Source of the DNA: Cheilinus undulatus
Lineage: Eukaryota; Chordata; Actinopteri; Labriformes; Labridae
Length of the DNA: 64,000 bases
Reading direction: 5' to 3'
Assembly: GCF_018320785.1 (NCBI RefSeq)
Contig: NC_054870.1
Span: 3,893,433 to 3,957,432, forward strand
Shown: one piece after another, positions 1 to 14,600 of the stretch
Layout of the letters: every line of letters begins with the position of its first letter
Position numbering within the stretch: the first letter of the stretch is position 1
Program-made: the position numbers and the translations under genes
Notes under the pieces: generated by a model
Databases searched by the model: none
Told to the model about the DNA's origin: nothing
What the model saw: the letters and a program-made list of their open reading frames with translations, nothing else

Positions 1-646
1 TCATATTTTGACCGTCTAAACTTAATACTTAAAATTTCATCTCATATTATGAACTTTAAAACTCCTGATTTTAATTTTATCTCATATTTTGATTTTCTAA
101 ACTAATTATTTTAAATTGTATCTCATATTTGACCTTCTAAAATTATTATTTCACATTTTATCTCATATTTTTACCTTTTAAACTCATGATTTTTAAGTTT
201 ATATCATATTTTGACCTTCTAAACTCATGATTTTGAATTTTTATCTCATATTTTTACCTTTTTAAACTCATGATTATAATTTTATCTCATATTTTGACCT
301 TTAAATCTCACAATTTAAAATTTTAACTTATATGTTTTCCTTTTAAACTTGTGACTTTGAATTTCTTGATCATATATTTAAAATCATTATTTTGACATTT
401 ATTTTTGTGTTTTGACCTTTTGAACAAATAAGTTTGACTATATCTGTATATATCTATATATATCTAGTACATATATTTTGACCCTTTAAACTTTGAATCT
501 TGATGTTTTTTTTTTTAAATCTCAAAATCATTCATCAGCGTTAATTTTTCCTCCCACAATTCATCACTGGTGAAAATGAGATCGTAAGCTCTCAGGTTAG
601 ACCTAAATTCAGACTCTGACCCCTGCTGTGATTGAGTTTGACCTCT
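1..646 (+). mobile_element. hAT-like non-autonomous element, right part (copy A)
   Basis: Degenerate tandem of TCTCATATTTTGACC-type units (about 35-45 bp), followed by a terminal segment CTCAGGTTAGACCTAAATTC...CCCCTGCTGTGATTGAGT. This matches the right end of the full copy at 40085-41356 in the same orientation. The left part lies outside the window. Confidence 0.65.
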
Positions 647-2577
647 CTGATCTAAAGGACAGTTTCACCTTTTTGAATTGAAGTTATGAAAAATAAGTTT
701 TCAACAATACCTTTTTTTTTAAAGTGACTTTTCTTTTATATTTATTTAAATGAAGCCTTGGAAATGGAATAGCACAATGAAGAATGTCAGCTAAAAATGG
801 CCTATCAAACTGCACTTAAACAGGCTCATGGCCAGGATTTTAGACTTATCTATAAGGCATATTTTCACAGTATTTTCTGCAGCTGAAAACTGACCAGTCA
901 CTCAAAAGCCAGTGGGATGTTGTGACTGTATTATTCTATATTTATATTCTTATTCAAAACTATTAAGACACTCTACTTCTATATTTCTGACTTTGCTAAT
1001 GCTGCTGTTCCTCTACAGCTTATCCTAGCGCACAGCTGCTGGAGCTTGGGAACAAAAAGACAAACATTTCCTGTTTGTTTTTCCAGCAGGAAGCTCAGGG
1101 AACAAGAAACCAGGGTATTACAATGAATACCGGTCCTGTTAAATCCTCACACACAACAGTTCCACTCTTCCTAAATCACAGACTGGGACAGGAAGAGTTA
1201 GGAGAAATGCCTGAACGCTCCAGTAAGCTCCCAATGTAGCTTATGCTTGAAGCCGGTGTTTGCATGTATCATTGATGATTAATCCATCTAGAATTTTTTA
1301 AAAAACATGCAGTTCTTCCATCTTTGCGCTGTGTCTGCAGATCTAACTGTTGGAAGTAACTATGTGAGGTGATAGCAGTCGTTGTTGGCTTCACAGCTGG
1401 TTGTGCTATTCTGTACTGTGAGTTAAGATAAACATCATGAATCATGAGTAATTTAGGAGTGTAAAACTAGGAGGGACACTTATTACTTAATTAGGTACAC
1501 CTGTTCTACTGCTCACTGATGCCAACATCTAATCAGCCAATCACAGAGCAACAACCAGAGCATGTAGGCACGGAGACAAGATGATCGACTGTGGTTCAAA
1601 CTGAGCATTACAGTGAGGAAAAAGGTGATCTAAGTGACTTCAATCTGGATCAGTTCATCACCATCATGTTGGTGTTTTTCTAGGCAGGGGCTTTCATTAG
1701 TTATGATTCTTGTGGGGTGATAAAATTAAATATGAGTGAGTTAAATCAACTTTTAATAAGTTTTATTTTTACATTTGTAACAGTAATGTGTGCAACAAAA
1801 TTGTACAGTTAGTCCAAAGTTGGCCAACTCAAAAGATAGTTTTCTTGGTATACATACATGAAATAATTCACAATCTACACTTAAAAGTACATGGAGATTA
1901 CAGTACAATTTTCTAAACTGAGACGCAGTCTCAAATTAAGCCACTAGGTTACATCTTCTTGTGTTTATCTGACCAGTGTCATTAGAATACACGCTGGCGT
2001 TCACAGAGATGTGAACTGCATTTCCAAAAGTTCATGCCGTAAGTGTTTCAGTTCATCAAAACAACAGAAAGCTTCAAACAAAGAAAAGGGCAGCCACAAT
2101 ATGGGCTCACAGCTAACCTAGCCTCACAAGGCAAGAGACGAGTTTGAACAGAAACGAAGAGTACCGCCGCGCAGGGGAGCAGAGGCGACAGCTGCACAAA
2201 CATCTTATTCTGAGCCACTCTGCTGAGCACAAACTTCTCTCTACTGTCAGACGTTCTGGTATTTCTACACTCCACCAGGCTTGATTTTAATCTTATTTCA
2301 GGGTTCATGTACACTATGAAAAGAAAAAGGAAATATCTGACTTTCCACTGGTGTAGTTAGGATCATTTCTGTCAATTTCCCTTGTTTTGGGTTGGAGGCA
2401 AGAAAAAAAGAGACTGCATGGCACTAGAGATGAAAATGGAAATGACTAATCTGCAAGAACAGACCATTTGAATGTGTTAAATAAAACATGAACAAGTGTT
2501 TTTTTCTGCTTCCATCTATTTGTTACAAATAATTACTCAAAGTGTGGGAGCAACACAGTACTTGATTATGCAAACAC
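647..2577. other. Intergenic / possible FBXO28 distal 3' UTR
   Basis: Apart from the Tc1 fragment at 1490-1690, no gene or clear repeat was recognised. Bases 1741-2330 look non-repetitive and could be distal FBXO28 3' UTR. Small open frames here have no recognisable similarity. Confidence 0.3.
1490..1690 (+). mobile_element. Tc1-like element, 5' end fragment
   Basis: TTAATTAGGTACACCTGTTC... with ATCTAATCAGCCAATCACAG is the terminal region of a Tc1-like family also broken up at 47281-50205 and present as a fragment at 63270-63420. A GDLSDF transposase N-terminal echo appears near 1624. Only the first about 200 bases remain. Confidence 0.55.
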
Positions 2578-3031
2578 TTAAAGGTCACGTATTTTACCCT
2601 TTTAATGCAAGTTTTTATCAGTCTCAAAGGTCCCCAAACCACAGCTGTGACGTTTGTTTAAAAAAAACACTCCAATATTGGATATTTGCATGTCTAAAAA
2701 CCCCTCTGTTTTGGCCTGTTATCGTGTCTTTAAATATTGATGAGCTGTCTAACCCCGCCCCTAACTCCACCCCTCTCAGGAAATGGATGTGGCTCTTCTC
2801 TCAGGATCAGGAGAGGAGGGCGGAAATTTCTTCCAACTGAACATGGGGGTGGGGCTTACTCCCCACATGACATGACATGAGGGGAAAATCTGAGAACAGC
2901 TTGTTTCAGCACACATTTTCTAAAAGGTGGAGAAAGAGAGGGGAGGAGGGAATGGATTTTTCTGATTCTAGGGGGGATTGTGGACAGGCCAGGGCTTTAG
3001 CCTGAAAAAGTGTGTAATATGTGACCTTTAA
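2578..3031. mobile_element. Small inverted-repeat transposon (MITE) with TTAA ends
   Basis: The left end TTAAAGGTCACGTATTTTAC and the right end (reverse complement) TTAAAGGTCACATATTACAC are imperfect terminal inverted repeats, 454 bp apart. The interior has no coding capacity. TTAA ends suggest piggyBac-like targeting, but the superfamily is not established. Confidence 0.5.
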
Positions 3032-5067
3032 TGTGATCCGATTTAGTCTCTCTAAACTCTGAAACAGCCGAGTGTCGGAGCAGGTTCTGACTGGGCTAAA
3101 ATAAACACTGATAAAGGCTGTTTGATGAAAGCTCTGGAGAGCGTGGACTTCAAGAAGGATTGTTTTGTCAAACTAGAAATAGGAACCGTGGTGAAATGAG
3201 AAGTTTAAAGTCCCCAGAGGAGCTTTTTAAGAACTTTCAAACCCATCATAAGTTCTTTATTGGTGTGGACCGGTAGATATGGTTGGAAAAAGACAGAAAT
3301 AGAAAAGTCGAATCAATTCCGTCTGTTCAAATTGACTAATAACCTTAAGAAAAGTCTTAATCTTAACCCTAAACCTTGAGTTAAGATGATCATAATCATG
3401 CTTTTTCAGTCTCTAAATCTCATTCCTCATAACCAGATCTAGAACCTTAAAATCTCTTGGTAGTGGAGTGACAGAACTTTTTAACTGGCTCTAGCTTGAT
3501 GGAATAAAATGAAGCATGATTGTGCAAATGCAAGTTCTTTTCCCTGATAGTGATTCATTCGACAAACAAGAGCTACTTTCAAATTATCAGGAGTACCTCC
3601 CATGTTTTTTTAGTTTGAAATTGAGGGCAAGTCCAGAACGTTTCTGTAGTAAAACTGGTGGTATTAAAGTCATCCAAACTGGAGAAACAACACATTTAGA
3701 ACCCTGGGACTCTATCTGATGTAGTCTTTAGTCAATAGTTTCCAATATTTTTGGCAGCAGTTAAGTTCATTATCATCAGAAGAGCACATTGGTTGATTAA
3801 TGTAGAAGACAAGCATGAACATTAGGTGCCTTCAATCATACCAGAGCTAAAAAAACAGCCCTTTTCTTTTTTAAACCTTTGAAAAAACTTATTTACCTAC
3901 ACGAAGCAGAACTGGGGGTCCTACTATCCCTGCTTCATCTCTCAGGGTTCATAAGACAATGGAAGTCTGTGGTCATGAGGCACAGAGGAATAGTAATCCC
4001 GTCACACTCACATCTACCTCATGCTTTGCTCGTCTTCCAGGGAGGAAGGCAAGAGCAAACATGTTACCGTTACAAGAATGTTATCAGAACAGTGGTTTTC
4101 CCTCTTTCAGAGCCGTACGTTCTCTCTAATAATGTGAATGAAGAACTCCTTCTGTAGGACTTAACTGCAGTTTTCTGACAAGAATGTGAAGTACTTAACT
4201 TTGATGATGTTTATTGCACTTAACCAAGTAAATAAACTGAGTTAATTTAGATGGTGTGAAAGTGGAAAGGCGACCACATTTAAACAATAAAATGCAACTT
4301 AAATTATTCAAATATCTTCAAATTAACCTGTTATCTCCCTGTTTAATTCTGCATCTTCCTTTTACTGTTTTAGATGTTTTCCTAAAAAAAATCAACAGAA
4401 ACTTAATCGACATCAAAAACAATGCGTCTTCTGTTAGCCTTATTTTTCAAGAATCTAATTTTCAGTTTGACAAACCACTTTAATTGCAAAAATATGAGCC
4501 TCTTAGAAAAGCGCCTACATTAAAATGCTGTGCAGCTACTTTAATGTAACCTTCAATAAATAGTCTTCTAAACTGCAAATGGAAAACCATCCGCCTACAG
4601 TCTGATTGAATTAGCTGGCTTTGAAGCCATATAAGACCAAATAAGGTGATAAACTATATATTCTTCTATTCAACAAATCCCATGTGCAGAAATGAAGTGT
4701 GATCTTCCTTTTTCCTATAATTTTAGAGCTCCATATTTGCCCTAAAAACACAGAAATCCCATAAATGATAAACATGTTCTTAAAATCCACAGACGAACAG
4801 TTATCTTAGAGTCCCTGTCCAGGGAGAGCCTCAGACAGGAGGAAGGAAACAGACAGGAACAGTAATGAGATCCCCTGACAAACAGCTGGTTTTGATCTGT
4901 CCATGGGACTTGTTGTCAACAGGAAAAATGTAGATTAACACCAGACTTGAAGAGTCCTTTAACAGTAAGTGACTATCAACTGTCTTCCCAGTTAATGCTG
5001 TGCAAAGTCCTGTTGACGTTCTGGGCTCAGTGTTAAGCTGTGGACAGCAGCGAGTCATTTCACAAGT
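3032..5067. other. FBXO28 downstream region, no gene seen
   Basis: AT-rich, with no homology recognised. The part nearest 5166 should be FBXO28 3' UTR. Confidence 0.3.
4210..4215 (-). terminator. Candidate FBXO28 poly(A) signal
   Basis: TTTATT on the plus strand (AATAAA on the minus) lies about 950 bases after the FBXO28 stop. Another copy lies near 1762, in a unique-looking stretch (1741-2330). Which one is used, if either, cannot be decided from sequence. Confidence 0.25.
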
Positions 5068-5091
5068 GAGTGTGTGTGTGTGTGTGTGTGT
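5068..5091. repeat. (GT)n microsatellite
   Basis: Uninterrupted run of about 12 TG dinucleotides in the probable FBXO28 3' UTR, 75 bases after the stop codon. Confidence 0.9.
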
Positions 5092-5165
5092 TCATGGGCG
5101 AGGGGGATTTGGGCAATCAAGACTTAAAAACAAAAAAGAAAACACAAAATGACACACTGAGTCTC

Positions 5166-5677
5166 TTATTTCCTGCTGCGCAGCCGTTTGGACTGTCGTG
5201 GAAGATCCGAGCTCTTTCTGGTGCGTTTGAGTGATGATGCTCCCTCGCCCTCTGGCTCTCTGGGTAGAGAGGCTGCAGCTAAGCCGCCACTCGCTAACAC
5301 AGTACCAGACGTGCTGGCAACAGTGGAAGACACAGCAGTGCTGCTGGATGTGGAGGGTACAGCCGTGCTCGGCCTGGGTCCTCCCAAAGCAGCGGCACTA
5401 CTGTCCATCAGTTCACGGAGCTTGTGCTCCAGCTCAGCGAGGCGAGCGTTCTGCTCCCCGATCACCTGGGTCTGTTCCAGCAGCTTCTGCTCCTGGTCCT
5501 GTAGCTGCTTCTGCTGCTCCAGCTGCTTGACACGGATTTCCTGCATCTCCCTCCGCAATACTGTCATTGATGCCCCATTCACCTTCACCTGCTGCTGCAC
5601 CTTGGTCATCTCAGAACGCGAAGGCGTGTTCTTGGCCAGCAGTGACATGGTTGTCAGGGAGGTAGATGGTCCTGCCA
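5166..5677 (-). CDS. fbxo28: FBXO28 terminal coding exon 5
   Basis: Encodes residues 212-381 and the TAA stop: VAGPSTSLTTM, then the Gln-rich coiled coil (LRREMQEIR...KLRELMD), a low-complexity Ser/Thr/Ala linker, and the basic C-terminus ending KRLRSRK. The acceptor is ATCCTCAG. An antisense open frame over the same bases reflects codon composition only. Confidence 0.94.
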
Positions 5678-8600
5678 CTGAGGATAGGAAAAGAGGGTTA
5701 GAGGTGTTCAGGGTTTTACTGCTGCATGAATTAAGCAATGGCACTCAGTCATCTAGAACAATGGTTCTCAGCTAGTGTGGTTAGACATAATGGTGTGCCT
5801 GAGTCGCCTACGACCAATAGGAGCCGGTGCTGCGCGTAAGCACATTAATTCACTTTATGCTTCAGAATATGAGGGAGCGTAGATCATTCTAGAGCTGCTG
5901 AATGTCCGCTCAGAACTCAAGAGACTGAAAAGCTTTTGCTCAGAGCTGCAGTCAGATCTCTGGATTTGTCTGTCAAGTCATTCCAGACTCACATGACAGG
6001 AACAGTAAACCGCCACTGGGATTTTCAAAGTAAAAGCCCGATCAGTTTGTTTCGTGCATTTTTCTAAGGTGTTTCTGGGATAGTTCCTCAGCTGTTGCAG
6101 TAACATGCAAAGTTGCTTCAGTGTTTAACTTTCCTTTCTACTCGATGTAAATGAATTAAAATCATTGGCTTATAGGAGATATTAACTCAAATCTGATCTC
6201 CTTCTACATCTTGTTCTCTGCTCAAAATTTGTTGTTGCGAATTCCACCAGATGCATGATGGGAAATAATCTCAAAACGAACTGTATTTAAGTCTTGTAGT
6301 TAGTGACCTATATAGTCTTTGCAAAATCTCAGTCTTAGACTGAAAACTCAACAGCTAGCCGACAAACTGTCTTTAGATATGAGAGGGTCTCAGATGTTGG
6401 TCTTTTAAGAGTTTTAGTCAAGTCTTTTCACGTGTAAGGCTGGCATTAGTTAAATCTCCTGTTCCAGATATCATTAAAAAAAAGACTAAAATGATCCACA
6501 ATAACGTATTTAAGCAATATAACCAAATGGTCAAAATTTATGGAGGATCAGCTTTTAGAAACTATGTACGCCCAGGGAAAGCTGCAGCTTGCCACTTCCA
6601 GATGTGGAAATCTATAATCTGTCCTTGAAATGACCAAATTGATCAGACACTGGGAGGAACAGGATTCTCACCTGGACTGGATAAAAATAGAGAAGTCTAT
6701 GACTGCCCCTTTTAAACCCTTAAAGGCTCTTTGACAGGTAAATCTTAAAGATGGAGATGATAACCTCATATTAAAGCACTCAATGTGGGTACGGTCGGAT
6801 GTGCATAAAATTATGGAAAAATCTCAGTAGAAACTGACTTATTCTTCCATATGGAATAATCTACAAATCTGAAATGGGAAGCATGTGCTGAACTGGGATA
6901 GCTGGCAGAAGAGTGGTGTAAGCGTGATTTAAGATTCATATAGCGATGGAACCTTTAGGACGTACCAGGAGCTACTGGAACACTTTAAACTGAGTGGGAA
7001 AGGAGGATTTTGGAAATACCTCCAACTGCGGACCAGTATAGAGAGTGTTCTCAAAAATAAAAGTTTAGAGGAATCTAATTTGATACAGAAGGTTCTTGAG
7101 ATGACAGACATTTCTAAGAATCTCATAAATATAAAGGGTGAAAGTGTGAGAACTTGAAATTAAATTGGAAAAAAGATTTAGGAAAGGCTATTATTGAGGA
7201 TGGCATAATATCCTTAATATCCAGCAGTGGTTGGGTTTCAAGAGATATAAGGAGTAATTCATCATTAGAAAATTATACAAAGGTAGGCACTATTATACTC
7301 CACTAACGTTATCTAGGATGGGTCTGATACAAGAGAGAATATGCTGGAAATGTAATATACTATATGTGAGTGCCATGAAGCTCTTCCTTTCTGGAAAGAG
7401 GAGCTGGAGAGATGATAGAAAAGCCCCTACCAGTAAACCCTCAGCTGTGTCTTCTAGGAGATAAATCAGTTTTACCACTAGGTGTCACAAAAGCACAGTT
7501 TGGGTTATTATTAAATGGCTATATTATTGCAGCAAGAGTGGTGTTAAAAAAATGGAAAATAAATCCCAGTCACTGAATAGAATAATGTAACGACAGAAAC
7601 GATCTCCTTTAAAAATCTGTCGGCTTGAATAAACAACAAAAAAGGGAAATTTGGAGCAAATTTCTTAACATTTTTCGGTTTGTTTGTTGTTGCTGGGTTT
7701 TTTTTGTCCTTGCTTGATTTTTCTATTATTATTTTGAGCACATATCAAAAAATTGACACAAAAAATCTTCCTCCTAGAACCTGTCTGTTCAAAGGAGTCA
7801 ACATTACCTGGTGCTGAGCCAATGAGGCGACCAGACAGGTCGGCCCCCGGCAGCTTCTTCTTCAGGATAGGGACTATCTTCTCATCAAAATACTCCATGG
7901 CCATGGAGGAGATGTCCCTCAGCTCCTGTAGAACCTCATGAGCTCGCTGGGGGGCTCGAGTGGAGTTTACGTAGCGTAGTACTCGGTAAATCTCATCTAT
8001 AACCTGACAGCACACAACAGATTCTGATCAGATCATCACAAATGAGACAGGAAAGCAGACAACAGGCATCAACTGCTCTGTCACATCTCTATGAGCCCGC
8101 TATACTGGCAGAGTCTCGTTACACAGTTTTCACACAATGCCTTACAAATAAAAACATGAGACACACTGTGGGAGCATGAGTGGCTGCAGCATTAAGGTCT
8201 GGAAATGTTTAGGTGACCAAATAGATTTGTCTTGTCATGTCCATCTTTAAATCCTCATGAAGAATCATCAATTATCAGATGATCTCATCATCAGAAACCT
8301 GAACCTCAAGATAAAAAAAACTTCAGAAGTGAATAGCTTTATCCAAAATTTACCTCCTGAGGATTTTTGTTTAGAATGCATTTTTAGTTTCTCCCTCTAA
8401 TTTGGGGTTATAAAGACCTAATAAGTTAAAAAGCTCAGCACTGTCTTGGATCAAGAATTAATTTTGACTAAAAACTGTGTCCAGTATCAACACAAACTTC
8501 CTAAAATTTCAAAGAAACTACCTACTTCAGTGAAAAAAATGGTAATAGAGTTTTTTTAAGTTTCCCATGAAAAGTACCCCCAAATTTCCTCAAACGTTTC

Positions 8601-11600
8601 ACTGAAATTTAATAATTAAGCCTAAATAAAAAAAAAAACTAAATAAATAAATTAATATTCTTTAACTATTAAAAAAAAAAACCCAAACCAAGTTCCACAA
8701 ATGTACAAAAATATGTTCTCCAGGAAAATAATGGAAAATTCCCCTAAACATCCTACTTAATTCCCTGACATTTCCATAAAATTTTAGGAATCTCCAAGGA
8801 CACCCCGCCTCCCAGTTGCCAATCGACCGCTGTGAAGGTTGTAGGAGGACTGAAGAGTTTTCCCTGCAGTCTATGAATAAACAGTCTGTCCTAAGGTAAG
8901 CACAGACTTCTGTCTGATCTTTCTCTCAGCTTCTACCCTGAGTACAAACTCTAACCATCTGGTCGGCGATACACAGTCCCCAGATGTAAACTGGACCGCT
9001 TTAAAAACTAATTTGTGCCCACCTCTATTAAAATTTTGAAAAGAGGTTTCTTGAGGCTGAAGGGTTGTGCAATAACTGAATGGTGTGTTCTCCTTTACCT
9101 TTAATCTTTATCTTTTGTTTCCTCGTTGTGACTTGGCATTACTGCAATACTGATTTAAAAAATGTATACATATTTCTATCATATCTTGTGCAACATATGT
9201 GGGCTGTTGGTTCTCACTGGTATTTGCTTTAATGGTATGTGCTAATCCAGCAGTTCCCAACCTTTTTTCCTATGAGCCTCCTCTTACTTGTATCGTAGAG
9301 GAGCTAAGGAACCTCTGGACCCACACAAACAAAAGATGATACATGGATGTTAAAAATTAACATCAAATTTAAAAGTTTTCATTGCTCAAATCTTTATTAA
9401 ATAGACCCACACAAAGGTTTTCTTATTGTGAGACCTTTACATTGATTATTCATTTATGTTTTATCATGATTTTATTTAGTACAAGTGAATCTAATGTCGG
9501 CAACCTCAAAGCAGACAGAGCCTCAGACCCTAGGGAACCAATGTGTTAATCCATGTGCTTGTGGATCTTGTGTACATAGAAGGACTGGTGTTTTTATTGT
9601 TTTAATGTATTATAATATTAATGTATTATAATATTATTATGATTGTGATAGCTGCTGAATGTGTGTAGCACTTTAAGTCTAAGACAAATTTCTCCAAGGT
9701 GACAATAAAGTGTATTGTTTTGTATTGTATCATATTGTAAATACCCATAATTAAAAAGAAAAAATCTCAAGTTTCCTCAAGAATATTAAAAAAATGTCAA
9801 AAGAAATTCAAATAAAGTTCCCCCAAAACACAAATACATTTCCCAAATTTACACAAAAATGCAGGAAAATTTTCAAACTCCTAAGACATCCAAAAAATGT
9901 CCCTAATTTCCATGAAAACACTCAATATTTCACAGCACAAAAATCCAATTAAACTCTAAAAAATATTCCAATATCTTCAGCAAAATACTTAAAAAAAAAT
10001 TCCAAGATATATTTCCAAAAATATTGATGAAAATTCTTGAAAATTTCAAAGCACATTCTCCGAGCACTCCGGCTGAATTACTTAAAGTTTGATGGACACT
10101 GCAGACAATTTTTATTTTTTTATTTATTATTTAATTTTTAATGGTAGAAATTATTACTATGATGTAGGAAAGCCAGAGTGTAGTGTCCACATATGTGCAT
10201 ACAGGGTCTTAAGAGGTTAAAAAGGAAAAATAATGGTTTAAAATAACAGAATGTTGATTTAAGTATGTCCAAGTTCTGCTGTCTATCTGTGTTTAATATA
10301 AACTGAACCAGCGCTGACTGAGGTGCTTTAAGGATTCTATTGTTATATTCAAATCAGAGACTTTCTTTAGGGATGCTTGTATTTATTAGCATGATATAAG
10401 TATAGGCAGATATTAGGTCGAAATGGTAATTTTCAGGTATCAGAAGATGTGAAAATTTCTGCCACATGTGGAATAAGGTTTGATGTTTTAAGGTTAAACA
10501 TTATTTATATTGTTACTGATATCAGCTAAATTCATTTGAAAAAATCTGTCCATCAGAAATTGGCAAAAAACATTCCATACTGTGTTTCCCAACTTTAATC
10601 TAATATTCACAATCAATATCTAAAACCGACTTAAAAACACTTAAATCATGATATCCAGCCAATCAGAAGGTTTTTTCTGAGCTGGACCTCGTTACATCTT
10701 CTCAGAGACTTTAAAGAAAAGAATAATTATCTTGTTCTTTCAAAGGCCTAAACTCTGCATAGAATCCATTTGTGCCATTATGACACAACATTATGCTATA
10801 AAATAATACTGCTGTCAGTGTGAGCTTCGTTTTTAGAATAAAGGTCTTTGAAATTCTCCTGAGTCTGTCAGGCCAGCGTTGCTTATACCGAGTGGACCAG
10901 ACGCAGCTGAACTTACCTTTCCTGGGATGAAGCAGCAGAGGTTGGAGTCAACATATTTCATGAAAGTCATATTGAGCAGAGAGAGGCGTGTCTCCACGGC
11001 AGCCAGGATATCAGCATGGCGGGCCAGAGAGTGGTTTCTCCTCTCTGATTCTCGCCTAGGAACAAGTCATAGAAACACTGGTGAAGACAGGCAACGTTTA
11101 ACCCCTCACAACTTTTATTCAAAATGTTTCAAATCATCTATAACCATGCCTTACAACATCATATTAAGGAAGAAGGTTAGTCATGGCTGTACCAACAAAA
11201 GGAGAAGCTTTAGCCTTTCACAACATCCAGCTTAGTTGCTGCAATACTTCAATAAACTTGCAGTCAAATCTAAGGGCCAGGTGACCCTTCAAAAACATTT
11301 TCCTGGCTTTAAATTTGTTTCACTGTAAAGTCTAACATCATCAGTGATCAGACAACTCAGCTTCATCATGACTTTGCCTGTTTGAAGATAAAAACCTCTG
11401 ATAAAACTGTGGGATACAACTTTTGATGGGACTGAACTGAAGCTATAGGAGCCTTGCACAACAATAAATATTATAACACAATATTGAAACAGGCTGGAAT
11501 TGTTGATGTTAAAGTTCCAGGAGGACCAATCAAAGTATTCTAGGGGTAGATTTGACTGACAGGAGATCTCCCTGACTGAGGATTTACACAGTTAAAAACT

Positions 11601-14600
11601 GACTGAGTAGTACTCTGATTGCTGAAAGTCTGTTTTTTCCATATTCCATATTCCCATTTGCATCATTAGAGATAACCAACATAATTAGACTTCTTTTCTT
11701 CTAGACTTGGAATAACAGTTTGTTCCATCAAAGGACTTGATCCATCCTTTTCCCCTCAGTAAGTCTGCATTATGGTGACTACGTAACCATATTACATTAC
11801 CAATTTAAAATACAGAATGCTTACTGAGCTTTAAGAGCCTACAGGCTACTTACTCCTTAAAAGCAGTAGCCGTGCTACTTGCTGTTGTGTGGTATGACAA
11901 AAGCTGCTGACACAACTTGCATTTTACTTTTTTTGGGATCATCTTTAAATCCTTCAAAATGCTCCCACTCTTAATGATTGAGTTTTTCTGCCCTTATGTT
12001 GTGAGCTATCAGAAAACTGAAAAAGATCTAAAAGCCAGCTGAGACGCTGCTGCACCAATGGCCCTGCAGAATTATGGGGCTTTTCCACTACGGCTTTTGG
12101 CCGCGCTGAGCCAAACCAAGCTGAGCTGATTTGCTTTTCCATCACCACTTTGGCCAAGCCAAGCCGCGCTCAAATGGCCCTGCTCATGAGCCAGGCAAAA
12201 GCGAGCTAACCCCACCTCCAAGCGTGCCGCACAGATATCAAAGTGGTTCGCAGGGTCCGATTTGCTGGGAGGATCTACTCCTTCTGTGACCGATACCACC
12301 TGCCCATGATAAATTTTCAGCCCACAAGGGGACGGGGAGATTCTTTTTATCCCTTCCTTAAAAAGATGTAAAGCCAATCAGATCAGACAGTGTAGAGAGA
12401 TCGAGGAGGCCAAAAACACAACGCGATCAGCTTTAGGGTAGCTCTGTTGTGGTGGAAAAGCAAATCCCCTGCCACACTGGGCTGCCATGCTGGGTCAAAC
12501 CCAGTAAGGCCAAGCAGCGCCATGTAATATAGAAGCCCTATTAGGTAGCTCACTTCAACTTTATTCCTGCACACTAAGGAGATTTATTAAAAGCACAATA
12601 ATCTTCAGAATATTTAAAGATGATATTTAAACCTAGACAGAATACCAGTCGGGATTTATTTGGAGAAAAAAGTCAGATCTGTCTTTAAAAAAATCCCACA
12701 CATTTAACATCCCCATTTAGTTGAAATGGAATGATCCTTGCGTTATAAGCAGGTGTTCAGCTATGAGATATGCAGTTGAATGAGGCCTTTTTTAATGAAA
12801 TTTTTCTTCCTTTACTTTTTGGGGTCACCTCTACAGCTCATGCATTTAAAGAAATATTTTTTGCAGAGTTTGAATAAATGCAATACTTCCAGGGAAGCTT
12901 CTTATTACATTTCTGTTGCTATTGTAGTGGAGTCAGCAAAAGACGAGGTACAGAGCAAAGCTGGGTGGTGCCTGGCAGTGGTCAATCCTACTTATGTGCA
13001 AAACTTCTAGTGAACACATGGAATTGAAAAAAACTAAGAAACCAGCCACTTGTGGTCCTTCAGCTCTGCGATAAGAGATTACCGCACTAACAGAGAGACT
13101 CTGAGTGTGTCCAGTAGATAATACATACATTACAAGTGCATTTCTAAGATATCTGCTTCAATCCAGGCCTTTACTCCTCACTGTGTTTGTTAAACTAAAC
13201 ATCAGACTTGTTTTAAGGATGTAAGCTCCACAAATAATTTCCACAGACACACTGGGCTTCTTTTTTTATCTCATAAAGAAAGATGTAATTTGAATGAAAA
13301 AACTTTATTTTTAATTCAAAAGAACAACAGAGGTTTACTAGTTAACGTTCTAGATCTTTTAATGATCACTAAAAATCCATCCAAGACCATGTGGCACCCG
13401 AGCATCAAGAGATCAAGAGGTGAGCTGCTCCCCTATTCCACCAGTAATACAATATAGAGTAACTAATCCTTAGCAGCAGTAAACTTGTTTCTCTGATTGA
13501 GCTCTGCTGTTGTGATACTGACCTGGGCAGCTGGGCTTTGACTTGCCTCTGGCACAGACTGTGGTAACGCTCCACCTTCAGGAAGCCCTGATTTAGGACA
13601 CGCTGGCAAATCATGTCCATACGCTTACACACCTGAAGAGGACAGAAAAGAAAAATAACAATCATAAAAAAAAAAACAGTAAACAGATGGTGCTTTGTGA
13701 ATTAGCTCAAGTGTTTCACTTCTACTTCCTGCAACAAAATGCCTTCAAAGTAGATAACAGAATATCTGGTTGAGGCTACTTGGGCAGGGACATTTTTCAA
13801 TAAATGTCTTATTAAGCATCCAGGTACACCTGAGAAAATATGCTCTACTATCAGAAGGTACTTCTCCTTGCTCATTTGAGTCTGACATGTGTAACAGAGG
13901 GCCTACAGGCCCAGAAACTCAAATGGGTCCACTGCAGAGAGCAGGGGGCCCATAAAACAGATCAGAAACTGTACTGCGGCTGATTTTAACGGTACTTTGG
14001 AAAAGGGCTTACCTGTCTGTTCACTGGGGGGGGGGGGGGGCATCTCTCATAATGCATCCATGTTACAAAGTGTTATATAGCATTTCTAGAACAGGACTAA
14101 CAAGTTTGCAAAGCAAAATCTTTAATATGGGACTTAAGTGCTGCAACAAAGTCAATTTCACCATTTGTGGAGCGTTTTCAAAACCTTCCAACTTTATTAA
14201 CAAGGTTGGCAGGATTATTTAAGCCTAGTGGGCTGCAGCATTGACAAGCACACCTAAACTTTAATGACTTATTAATCAGCTTAACGTCCCGCTGAACAAA
14301 ATAGTCTAAATATTTTGGTAATAAATGAATGCTATGAATATTTATTCCGGTTTAAAACATACCCAGAAACCCTCTCACACTGACACTGAGCTCCTGCTGT
14401 ATTTCTGCTGTGTCGTGTACCATTCTCTGCTTAGCTAGGCTAATTAGATAACAGCACATTAAGGAGTGCAGGGATAACGTCTGCACATGCATTCAACACC
14501 ACTTTTATAAAAGCCCCACAAATTATACAGAAAGGAAAAAATGTTTACAGAGATAAGCAGTGCTTGTGGCTAGATTTAGCTTTGTTCCCCTTCTAGTTGG

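Noticed and set aside
5188..5775. Plus-strand 195-codon open frame
   Set aside because: Antisense to FBXO28 exon 5; the minus strand has clear homology and splice sites.
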